Both the position numbers and the translations under genes were made by a program. This document shows positions 33,923-41,892 of a stretch of 64,000 nt of DNA, piece after piece (the stretch's first letter is position 1; each line of letters starts with the position of its first letter). Below the pieces are notes generated by a model. That model was not told where the DNA came from. It made no database searches and saw nothing but the letters and a program-made list of their open reading frames with translations. The DNA is from Pseudomonas syringae KCTC 12500 (lineage in GTDB: Bacteria; Pseudomonadota; Gammaproteobacteria; Pseudomonadales; Pseudomonadaceae), in assembly GCF_000507185.2 (NCBI RefSeq), contig NZ_AYTM02000002.1, positions 3,941,501 to 4,005,500 of the forward strand, written 5' to 3'.

Positions 33923-33943
33923 GCCCGCACTATGCGGGCTTTT
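33923..33943 (+). terminator. ffh terminator
   Basis: Stem GCCCGC (33923-33928), loop ACTAT, stem GCGGGC (33934-33939), then TTTT. A second GC-rich hairpin CTGGGGGGTGACCCCCAG lies just upstream (33902-33919). Confidence 0.8.
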
Positions 33944-34012
33944 GCCGGCTGTCATACCGACAGCTCCCTCGCAAATCTGGAAGGCATGCCGATAGGCGCC
34001 GGAAAAAGACAT

Positions 34013-34040
34013 TTGCAAAAGTCGGGATATTCCTTAGAAT
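34013..34040 (+). promoter_or_regulatory. probable promoter of the rpsP operon
   Basis: TTGCAA (34013-34018), a 16-base spacer and TAGAAT (34035-34040), followed by a GC-rich discriminator as in many growth-rate-controlled promoters. The 15-mer from the -10 box onward is identical to that before purL. Confidence 0.55.
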
Positions 34041-34112
34041 ATGCGGCCTTTCGGGCACCTATGCCCGCTGTGCATCTTAGATTTGCAGCACCGACTACAG
34101 GAACGATGTTCA

Positions 34113-34370
34113 ATGCTAACCATCCGTCTTGCCCTTGGCGGCTCCAAAAAGCGCCCGTTTTACCACCTGACCGTAACCGACAGCCGCAACGCTCGTGACG
34201 GTTCCCACAAGGAACAGGTTGGTTTCTTCAACCCGGTTGCCCGTGGTCAGGAAATCCGTTTGTCCGTTAACGAAGAACGCGTCAACTACTGGTTGAGCGT
34301 GGGTGCACAAACTTCCGAGCGCGTTGCCCAGCTGCTCAAAGAGCACAACAAGACCAAGGCCGCGGCCTGA
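34113..34370 (+). CDS. rpsP: 30S ribosomal protein S16
   Basis: An 85-residue small-subunit protein starting [17 protein letters not shown], fully typical, with GFFNPVARG in the middle. It opens the rpsP-rimM-trmD-rplS operon. The start at 34113 matches the family; a longer frame to 34041 does not. Confidence 0.98.
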   Translation: MLTIRLALGGSKKRPFYHLTVTDSRNARDGSHKEQVGFFNPVARGQEIRLSVNEERVNYWLSVGAQTSERVAQLLKEHNKTKAAA

Positions 34371-34375
34371 GTCTT

Positions 34376-34915
34376 ATGAGCGCGACGCCTGCATCTGCCG
34401 ACGATCTGATCGTCATTGGCAAGATTTACTCGGTTCATGGCGTTCGCGGCGAAGTGAAGGTTTATTCCTTTACTGATCCGATTGGAAACCTGTTGGACTA
34501 CAAAACCTGGACGCTTCGGCGCGAAGGCAGCGTTGATAAACAGGTGGAGCTGGTCAGCGGACGCTTGCAAAGCAAGTTTCTGGTCACAAAGCTCAAGGGT
34601 CTCGATGATCGTGAAGAAGCACGTCTTCTGTCCGGTTACGAAATCTGCGTGCCGCGTAACCTGTTCCCTGATCTGGACGATGGCGAGTACTACTGGTACC
34701 AGCTTGAAGGCCTGAAGGTCATCGACCAACTCGGGCAATTGCTCGGGAAAATCGATCACCTGCTCGAAACCGGTTCGAACGATGTAATGGTTGTAAAGCC
34801 CTGCGCGGGTAGCCTGGATGATCGTGAACGCCTGTTGCCCTATACAGAGCAATGCGTGTTGGCAATCGATATGGCTGCTGGCGAGATGAAGGTGGATTGG
34901 GACGCGGACTTCTGA
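34376..34915 (+). CDS. rimM: ribosome maturation factor RimM
   Basis: A 179-residue factor that binds S19 and helps mature the 30S head. The N-terminal domain has [22 protein letters not shown] and the PRC-barrel half has [12 protein letters not shown] and ANPC-like [12 protein letters not shown]. It begins 5 bases after rpsP, in the operon. Confidence 0.97.
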
Positions 34916-34920
34916 ATGCC

Positions 34921-35673
34921 ATGGCCAGCCTGCGCATAGAAGTCATCAGTCTGTTTCCCGAGATGTTTTCCGCCATCAGCGAATACGGCATTACCAGCCG
35001 TGCGGTGAAACAAGGGCTGTTGCAGCTCACTTGTTGGAATCCGCGGGATTACACCACTGATCGCCATCACACTGTGGATGATCGCCCATTTGGCGGTGGT
35101 CCGGGCATGGTGATGAAGATCAAGCCCCTTGAAGATGCTCTGGTTCAGGCCAGGCAAGCGGCAGGGGATGCGGCGAAGGTGATTTACCTGTCGCCACAAG
35201 GCCGCCAGCTGAATCAGTCTGCGGTACGCGAACTGGCGCAGGAGGAAGCGATTATCCTCATCGCCGGTCGTTATGAAGGCATTGACGAGCGTTTTATTGA
35301 TGCTCATGTCGATGAAGAGTGGTCGATTGGTGACTATGTTCTTTCCGGTGGCGAGCTGCCGGCGATGGTCCTGATTGACGCGGTTACGCGGCTGCTGCCT
35401 GGAGCTTTAGGGCATGTGGACTCCGCGGAGGAAGATTCCTTCACGGACGGTCTGCTGGATTGCCCGCATTACACCCGACCTGAGGTGTATGCGGATCAGC
35501 GTGTTCCCGACGTGTTGCTAAGTGGCAATCACGCGCACATCCGGCGTTGGCGTTTACAGCAGTCCCTTGGGCGGACCTATGAACGACGCGCTGATCTTCT
35601 GGAAAGCCGCTCGCTTTCTGGAGAAGAGAAGAAGCTGCTGGCGGAATACATCCGCGAGCGGGACGATAGTTAA
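34921..35673 (+). CDS. trmD: tRNA (guanine-N1)-methyltransferase
   Basis: Methylates G37 of tRNAs to prevent frameshifting, using S-adenosylmethionine in a deep trefoil knot. The 250-residue chain shows [37 protein letters not shown] and [17 protein letters not shown], the SAM-binding knot. ATG 34921 lies 5 bases after rimM. Confidence 0.98.
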
Positions 35674-35717
35674 CGTATCGATGGTCGATCCAGACGGATT
35701 ACCTTAGGAGCACCAGC

Positions 35718-36068
35718 ATGACTAACAAAATCATTCTTGCCCTCGAAGCAGAGCAGATGACCAAAGAGATCCCTACCTTTGCACCAGGCGACACCATCGT
35801 CGTCCAGGTTAAAGTGAAGGAAGGCGACCGCGCTCGTCTGCAAGCATTCGAAGGCGTTGTAATTGCCAAGCGTAACCGTGGCGTGAACAGTGCTTTCACT
35901 GTTCGTAAAATCTCCAACGGTGTTGGCGTTGAGCGTACTTTCCAGACTTACAGCCCGCAAATCGACAGCATGGCTGTGAAACGTCGCGGTGACGTTCGCA
36001 AGGCCAAACTGTACTACCTGCGTGACCTGTCCGGTAAAGCAGCGCGCATCAAGGAAAAACTGTCCTGA
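35718..36068 (+). CDS. rplS: 50S ribosomal protein L19
   Basis: A 116-residue large-subunit protein at the subunit interface, with [18 protein letters not shown] and [20 protein letters not shown]. It is the last gene of the operon, with AGGAG before its ATG and a strong terminator 20 bases after its stop. Confidence 0.98.
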   Translation: MTNKIILALEAEQMTKEIPTFAPGDTIVVQVKVKEGDRARLQAFEGVVIAKRNRGVNSAFTVRKISNGVGVERTFQTYSPQIDSMAVKRRGDVRKAKLYYLRDLSGKAARIKEKLS

Positions 36069-36086
36069 TACAGTTTTTCGATGCAT

Positions 36087-36115
36087 AAAAAAGGCAGCCT
36101 CAGGGCTGCCTTTTT
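36087..36115 (+). terminator. terminator of the rpsP-rplS operon
   Basis: An A-run, stem GGCAGCC, loop TCAG, stem GGCTGCC, then TTTTT. Classical and strong. Confidence 0.92.
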
Positions 36116-36171
36116 GCTGTCTGTTGTTTGATGATTCATCCCTTGTCTACCGACACATGCACTGAGTGAAC

Positions 36172-37068
36172 ATGGCTGCCATCGACCACCCGCTGATTGA
36201 CCGGTTTCTGGACGCGCTCTGGCTTGAGAAGGGGCTGTCCGACAATACCCGGGATTCTTACCGCAGTGATCTGGCGCTGTTCAACGGCTGGCTGCAGGAG
36301 CGCAACGTTGACCTGATCAGTGCAGGGCGCGAAGTCATCCTCGATCATCTTGCCTGGCGCGTTGAGAATGCCTACAAGCCTCGCTCCACGGCGCGTTTCC
36401 TGTCCGGCGCACGTGGCTTCTACCGCTATCTGCTGCGCGAAAAGCTGATTTCCGTCGATCCTACCTTGCAGATCGACATGCCTCAGTTGGGCAAACCGTT
36501 GCCAAAATCGCTTTCCGAAGCCGATGTCGAAGCATTGCTTGCTGCTCCCGACCTGAGCGAACCCATCGGCGAACGTGACCGCGCCATGCTTGAGGTGCTG
36601 TATGCCTGCGGTCTGCGCGTGACCGAACTGATCAGCCTGACCCTGGAGCAGGTCAATCTGCGTCAGGGCGTGCTGCGCGTGATGGGCAAAGGCAGCAAGG
36701 AGCGACTGGTGCCCATGGGCGAAGAGTCCATCGTCTGGGTCGAGCGTTACCTGCGCGGTGCCCGCGACGAGTTGCTGGGCGGAAAGCCCAGCGACGTGCT
36801 GTTCCCGAGCACCCGCGGCGACCAGATGACCCGCCAGACCTTCTGGCACCGTATCAAGCATCAGGCGACTGTTGCGGGTATCGGCAAATCTCTGTCACCG
36901 CACACCCTTCGCCATGCCTTCGCCACCCATCTGCTCAATCACGGCGCTGACTTGCGCGTGGTGCAGATGTTGCTCGGGCACAGTGATCTCTCGACGACGC
37001 AGATCTACACCCATGTGGCGCGCGCGCGGTTGCAGGAATTGCATGCCAAGCATCATCCTCGGGGTTAG
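36172..37068 (+). CDS. xerD: tyrosine recombinase XerD
   Basis: Resolves chromosome dimers at dif together with XerC. 298 residues: the SAM-like N-terminal domain (~1-100; GLSDNTRDSYRSDL) and the catalytic domain with the Arg of ACGLRVTEL, Lys of GKGSKER, HTLRHAFATH, the GHSDLSTTQIYTHV box with His and nucleophile Tyr. ATG 36172 is chosen over GTG 36166 because it gives the usual length. It normally stands next to dsbC; here an extra reading frame lies between them. Confidence 0.96.
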   Translation: MAAIDHPLIDRFLDALWLEKGLSDNTRDSYRSDLALFNGWLQERNVDLISAGREVILDHLAWRVENAYKPRSTARFLSGARGFYRYLLREKLISVDPTLQIDMPQLGKPLPKSLSEADVEALLAAPDLSEPIGERDRAMLEVLYACGLRVTELISLTLEQVNLRQGVLRVMGKGSKERLVPMGEESIVWVERYLRGARDELLGGKPSDVLFPSTRGDQMTRQTFWHRIKHQATVAGIGKSLSPHTLRHAFATHLLNHGADLRVVQMLLGHSDLSTTQIYTHVARARLQELHAKHHPRG

Positions 37069-37106
37069 TGCTCTGTTGATAGATTCGAGAGTCAGGCGGT
37101 GTTTTA

Positions 37107-37130
37107 AGAATGATTATTACCAATCGTTCT
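37107..37130. promoter_or_regulatory. operator-like palindrome after xerD
   Basis: Arms AGAATGATT (37107-37115) and AATCGTTCT (37122-37130) pair at 8 of 9 positions around a 6-base centre. It is AT-rich, has no T-run and lies 80 bases before the unknown gene at 37210, so it looks more like a regulator-binding site than a terminator. Confidence 0.4.
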
Positions 37131-37209
37131 ACTGATGTATGCGCTCAGTGTCCGCTGGCACCTATCATTCAGGTGAGGTTTCTGAAACTCACTATCAAGG
37201 ATGATTGAC

Positions 37210-38082
37210 ATGTCTGACGAAAAAAAAGAGCGTTCATTTCTGGCGACGCTTGACCTGAAGGACGGTACCAAGCTGGGGTTTTCAAAAATTGCTGCAGGAG
37301 GTGCGCTGGAAGAGGTGGATGAGCTCTGTGCCAATTCAAGGCTCACACAATCGATCAGGATTTACTTTGAGCCCAATGATGAGGGCGACTACGTTATGTT
37401 TTTCAAAGGGTTTGCGGCGCCGGATAAAGTGTCGTCAACGCTTTCAAAAAATGAATCATTGGTGGAGGAAGGGCAAGGTGTGGAGCTCTTATATGAGGAA
37501 ACGGTTTACAAAGACGGAACACCGCCGCCTGAAAACCAAATAACGGCCTCCCAGGCTCCCGAGCAAGAGCCGCCTATTTATTTAGCCGTTAGCGAAGGCG
37601 GTTGGGTCCATAAATCAGAAGAATCTGGATATGCTTATCTGGCCGGGATAGCAGATTGCAGAGGCAGTAAGTTCTCGATTGACCGCACGGATGCTCAAGA
37701 GGTTTATTTGAAATCGTGGCGAAGCAAGAACTTCATGCAGACTTACAAACGTGAAGATTTTCCAGACAAGGCGTGGTTCGCCTGGATGACTGATTGCGAC
37801 GGCACCGATGCGGTATTGAAGCTGAAAATCATTGAGCGTTACAACGCAGACGGCTCGGTCAAAGCGCAAGGCGCGGGTAAGGGGTTGCCAGGGGTGGGGG
37901 CTGTGACCGCCCCATTCCGATCTGCACAGGAAAAGTCTGCAATCCATCCGGGAAATCTCCCGAATCATGACGGCCTGTCGGCCCCGCGAGCCTTATGTGG
38001 TAGGCTTTGCCGGTTTCGCCTATCAAGGCTGGCACGCCTTTTTTCGACAGTTGCCAGCCTGTCCGCCGTCATAGGAGTTTTC
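37210..38082 (+). CDS. unknown protein, frame open into dsbC
   Basis: A frame starting at ATG 37210, with AAGG at a good distance (the in-frame ATG at 37201 directly abuts it). It encodes ~225 convincing residues (acidic, few cysteines, aromatic-rich C-terminal half with KTYKRED-like and WFAWMTDCDGTD segments), then about 65 residues of Arg/Ser/Pro-rich text that correspond to the normal dsbC leader. There is no stop codon before dsbC, so translation could run through to 38823 as a 537-residue fusion. I recognise no family. The more AT-rich composition suggests an insertion that lost its own stop. Confidence 0.5.
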
Positions 38083-38823
38083 ATGCGTTTGCCACAGATT
38101 TTCGCTGCCGCCGCTTTGATGCTGGCCGGCACCTTCAGTATGTCTGCCCTGGCGGATGCAGCCCCCGATCAGGCCATCCGCAAGACGCTCGACTCGCTGG
38201 AATTGCAGCTGCCGGTCGAGAGTATTTCGCCGAGCCCGCTCAATGGCCTCTATGAAGTGAAGCTCAAGGGCGGCCGCGTCCTGTACGCCAGCGCCGACGG
38301 TCAGTTCGTGGTGCAGGGTTACCTGTTTCAGGTGCAGAACGGCAAGCCGGTCAACCTGACCGAGAAGACCGAGCGTCTGGCCATTTCCAAGACCATCAAT
38401 GCCATTCCTGCTTCCGAGATGGTGATCTATCCGGCGGTGGGCGAGACCAAGTCTCACATCACGGTATTCACCGACACCACCTGTCCGTATTGCCACAAGC
38501 TGCATCAGGAAGTCGCTCAGTTGAACAAGATGGGTGTCGAAGTCCGTTACCTGGCCTTCCCGCGTCAGGGGCTTGGCTCTCCGGGTGACGAGCAGTTGCA
38601 GGCCGTCTGGTGCTCCAAGGACCGCAAAGGCGCGATGGACCGTATGGTCGATGGCAAGGACATCAAGGCCGCCAAATGCGACAATCCGGTCAGCAAGCAA
38701 TATGAGCTCGGCCAGTCGATCGGCGTCAACGGCACGCCTGCGATTGTCCTGGCCGACGGTCAGGTGATTCCGGGCTATCAGCCTGCGGCGCAGGTTGCCA
38801 AGCTGGCACTGGGCGCCAAATAA
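38083..38823 (+). CDS. dsbC: thiol:disulfide interchange protein DsbC
   Basis: A periplasmic disulfide isomerase of 246 residues. The signal peptide ends near SALADA; the N-terminal dimerisation domain is followed by the thioredoxin fold with the active-site CPYC (FTDTTCPYCHKLH) and the cis-Pro loop GVNGTPAIV. A second Cys pair (WCSKD, AKCDN) is conserved. ATG 38083 has a clear AGGAG, so independent initiation is expected even though the frame upstream is open back to 37201. Confidence 0.95.
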   Translation: MRLPQIFAAAALMLAGTFSMSALADAAPDQAIRKTLDSLELQLPVESISPSPLNGLYEVKLKGGRVLYASADGQFVVQGYLFQVQNGKPVNLTEKTERLAISKTINAIPASEMVIYPAVGETKSHITVFTDTTCPYCHKLHQEVAQLNKMGVEVRYLAFPRQGLGSPGDEQLQAVWCSKDRKGAMDRMVDGKDIKAAKCDNPVSKQYELGQSIGVNGTPAIVLADGQVIPGYQPAAQVAKLALGAK

Positions 38824-38889
38824 GCCGGTGTTTTCAGACGCGCCTTGTGCAGACAGGGCGCAAGCAGCCGGAGTGTCGTCAAAATTTCA

Positions 38890-38916
38890 GCCGCATGGCG
38901 CCATGCGGCCGTTTTT
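38890..38916 (+). terminator. dsbC terminator
   Basis: A 20-base perfect palindrome (arms GCCGCATG and CATGCGGC) followed by CGTTTTT. Confidence 0.85.
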
Positions 38917-38959
38917 CCACAGCCGATTCAGGTTCGGCTGTTTTTCGGGGAGTTCATCA

Positions 38960-40264
38960 GTGAAACCGGTCAAAGTAGGCATATGTGGGCTGGGTACTGT
39001 CGGTGGCGGTACTTTCAACGTACTTCAGCGTAACGCCGAGGAGATTGCCCGCCGTGCCGGGCGTGGAATCGAAGTTGCGCAAATTGCGGTTCGTACACCA
39101 AACCCCAATTGCCAGATTACCGGTACGCCGACCACCAGCGATGTGTTTGCCATTGCGACCAACCCTGAAATCGACATCGTCGTGGAACTGATCGGCGGCT
39201 ATACCGTTGCCCGCGACCTGGTGCTCAAGGCCATCGAAAACGGCAAGCACGTGGTAACCGCCAACAAGGCGCTGATCGCTGTGCATGGCAATGAAATCTT
39301 CGCCAAGGCGCGTGAGAAGGGCGTTATCGTCGCTTTTGAAGCAGCTGTTGCCGGTGGTATTCCGGTCATCAAGGCCATCCGCGAAGGCCTGTCGGCAAAC
39401 CGCATCAACTGGGTTGCCGGCATCATCAACGGCACTGGCAACTTTATCCTCACCGAAATGCGCGAGAAGGGCCGTACCTTTGCCGATGTTCTGGCCGAGG
39501 CTCAGGCGTTGGGGTACGCCGAAGCCGATCCGACCTTCGACGTCGAAGGAATCGATGCGGCACACAAGCTGACCATCCTTGCCTCCATTGCCTTCGGCAT
39601 TCCGCTGCAGTTCGACAAGGCCTACACCGAAGGCATCACCAAGCTGACGACTGCAGACGTCAACTATGCCGAAGCGCTGGGCTATCGCATCAAGCACCTG
39701 GGCGTTGCACGCAGCACGTCTCAAGGCATCGAACTGCGCGTACACCCGACGTTGATCCCGGCCGATCGCCTGATCGCCAACGTCAACGGCGTCATGAACG
39801 CTGTGATGGTCAATGGCGATGCGTCTGGCTCGACGCTGTTCTACGGTGCAGGTGCCGGCATGGAGCCCACTGCATCTTCAGTGGTGGCCGATCTGGTCGA
39901 TGTGGTCCGTGCGATGACCTCTGACCCCGAAAATCGCGTGCCTCATCTGGCCTTCCAGCCAGATTCATTGTCCGCCCACCCGATCCTGCCGATCGAAGCC
40001 TGCGAGAGCGCCTATTACCTGCGCATTCAAGCCAAGGATCACCCGGGCGTGCTGGCTCAGGTCGCGAGCATCCTGTCCGAGCGTGGTATCAACATCGAAT
40101 CGATCATGCAAAAGGATGTCGAAGAACACGATGGCCTGGTGCCGATGATCCTGTTGACACACCGGGTAGTGGAGCAGCGTATCAATGACGCCATTCAAGC
40201 CCTGGAAGCCCTGCAGGACGTGGTTGGCCCGGTGGTTCGTATCCGCGTCGAGCACCTTAATTAA
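38960..40264 (+). CDS. hom: homoserine dehydrogenase
   Basis: Reduces aspartate semialdehyde to homoserine, the branch to threonine and methionine. 434 residues beginning at GTG 38960, after GGGGAG. NAD-binding GICGLGTVGGGT, catalytic core NGTGNFILTEM and EADPTFDVEGIDAAHK, and a C-terminal ACT domain (~350-434; YYLRIQAKDHPGVLAQVA) for threonine feedback. It is followed by thrC after 98 bases. Confidence 0.97.
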   Translation: MKPVKVGICGLGTVGGGTFNVLQRNAEEIARRAGRGIEVAQIAVRTPNPNCQITGTPTTSDVFAIATNPEIDIVVELIGGYTVARDLVLKAIENGKHVVTANKALIAVHGNEIFAKAREKGVIVAFEAAVAGGIPVIKAIREGLSANRINWVAGIINGTGNFILTEMREKGRTFADVLAEAQALGYAEADPTFDVEGIDAAHKLTILASIAFGIPLQFDKAYTEGITKLTTADVNYAEALGYRIKHLGVARSTSQGIELRVHPTLIPADRLIANVNGVMNAVMVNGDASGSTLFYGAGAGMEPTASSVVADLVDVVRAMTSDPENRVPHLAFQPDSLSAHPILPIEACESAYYLRIQAKDHPGVLAQVASILSERGINIESIMQKDVEEHDGLVPMILLTHRVVEQRINDAIQALEALQDVVGPVVRIRVEHLN

Positions 40265-40289
40265 CATCAACTGCAAGCTCTCAGCTCCA

Positions 40290-40321
40290 GGCTGCAAGCC
40301 GGTCGTTTCGACCTTGCAGCC
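40290..40321. repeat. hom-thrC intergenic hairpin
   Basis: Arms GGCTGCAA and TTGCAGCC enclose a second stem GGTCG-TTT-CGACC. There is no T-run. The GCTGCAAG words match hairpins at 1199-1316 and 28686-28720. It might modulate read-through from hom into thrC. Confidence 0.6.
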
Positions 40322-40362
40322 TTGGAACCCTGGCTTTCAGCACAGACCAAAGGTTTGATCCC

Positions 40363-41772
40363 ATGCGCTATATCAGTACTCGCGGCCAGGCGCCGGCCCT
40401 GAATTTCGAAGACGTGCTGTTGACTGGTCTGGCCAGCGATGGCGGCCTCTACGTGCCGGAAAACCTGCCGCGCTTCACACAGGAAGAGATCGCTTCGTGG
40501 GCAGGTCTGCCTTATCACGAACTCGCCTTCCGGGTGATGCGCCCCTTCGTGGCTGGCAGCATCCCGGATGCCGACTTCAAAAAGATTCTCGAAGAGACCT
40601 ATGGCGTGTTTGCCCACAGTGCTGTTGCGCCGCTGCGCCAGCTGCATGGCAACGAGTGGGTGCTCGAACTGTTCCATGGTCCGACACTGGCCTTCAAGGA
40701 CTTCGCACTGCAACTGCTTGGCCGCCTGCTCGACTACATTCTGGCCAAGCGTGGCCAGCGTGTCGTGATCATCGGCGCGACCTCGGGCGACACCGGTTCT
40801 GCGGCAATCGAAGGCTGCCGTCGCTGCGATAACGTCGACATTTTCATCCTGCACCCGAACAACCGGGTATCGGATGTACAACGTCGGCAGATGACCACCA
40901 TCTTCGGCGACAACATTCATAACATTGCAGTCGAAGGCAACTTCGACGACTGCCAGGAAATGGTCAAGGCCAGCTTCGCTGACCAGAGCTTCCTGAAGGG
41001 CACACCGCTGGTCGCAGTCAACTCGATCAACTGGGCGCGGATCATGGCCCAGATCGTTTACTACTTCCACGCGTCGCTGCAACTGGGCGGACCTGCGCGT
41101 TCGGTATCGTTCTCGGTACCGACCGGTAACTTCGGCGATATCTTTGCCGGTTATCTGGCGCGCAACATGGGGCTGCCGATCAACCAGTTGATCGTCGCCA
41201 CCAACCGCAACGACATCCTGCACCGCTTCATGAGCGGCAATCAGTACGTCAAGGAAACGCTGCACGCCACGCTGTCGCCTTCCATGGACATCATGGTGTC
41301 GTCCAACTTCGAGCGCCTGCTGTTCGACATGCACGGTCGTAACGGCGCTGCCATTGCCGAGTTGATGAGCACGTTCCGCCAGGGCGGCGGTTTCAGCGTC
41401 GAAGAAGAGCGCTGGACCGAGACCCGCAAACTGTTCGATTCGCTGGCGGTCAGTGATGAAGACACCTGCACGACCATCGCCGAAGTGTTCGCCAGCACCG
41501 GCGAGTTGCTCGACCCGCATACCGCTATCGGGGTGAAGGCTGCGCGCGAATGCCGCCGCAGTCTGGACACGCCGATGGTGATTCTGGGCACGGCGCATCC
41601 GGTCAAGTTTCCGGAGGCGGTGGAGAAAGCCGGTGTAGGAAAAGCGCTTGAACTGCCTGCACATTTGTCTGATTTGTTCGAGCGGGACGAGCGCTGTACG
41701 GTTCTGCCAAATGACCTGAAAGCCATACAGGCGTTTGTCAGCCAGCATGGTAATCGCGGTAAACCGCTCTGA
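40363..41772 (+). CDS. thrC: threonine synthase
   Basis: A PLP-dependent enzyme converting O-phosphohomoserine to threonine. 469 residues of the longer class, with ISTRGQAPALNFEDVLLTGLASDGGLYVP compressed at the N-terminus, the PLP lysine in LAFKDFALQLL, and ATSGDTGSAAIEG for phosphate binding. It completes the threonine branch started by hom. A strong terminator follows. Confidence 0.97.
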   Translation: MRYISTRGQAPALNFEDVLLTGLASDGGLYVPENLPRFTQEEIASWAGLPYHELAFRVMRPFVAGSIPDADFKKILEETYGVFAHSAVAPLRQLHGNEWVLELFHGPTLAFKDFALQLLGRLLDYILAKRGQRVVIIGATSGDTGSAAIEGCRRCDNVDIFILHPNNRVSDVQRRQMTTIFGDNIHNIAVEGNFDDCQEMVKASFADQSFLKGTPLVAVNSINWARIMAQIVYYFHASLQLGGPARSVSFSVPTGNFGDIFAGYLARNMGLPINQLIVATNRNDILHRFMSGNQYVKETLHATLSPSMDIMVSSNFERLLFDMHGRNGAAIAELMSTFRQGGGFSVEEERWTETRKLFDSLAVSDEDTCTTIAEVFASTGELLDPHTAIGVKAARECRRSLDTPMVILGTAHPVKFPEAVEKAGVGKALELPAHLSDLFERDERCTVLPNDLKAIQAFVSQHGNRGKPL

Positions 41773-41797
41773 CAGAAGCGTCGTGTAACAACTTTAG

Positions 41798-41825
41798 GCC
41801 CGCCATCTGGCGGGCCTTTCTGTTT
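41798..41825 (+). terminator. thrC terminator
   Basis: Stem GGCCCGCC, loop ATCT, stem GGCGGGCC, then TTTCTGTTT. Confidence 0.88.
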
Positions 41826-41892
41826 CTACGTGCCAAACTTCGCTGGTTTTTCGAACCATAGAGTTGAGTCATTCGTAGTGAAGCAGGCAAGT

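Noticed and set aside
37107..37130. dif site or Fur box near xerD
   Set aside because: The 24-base dyad does not match the dif half-sites I know and matches a Fur box only partly; left as an unassigned dyad.
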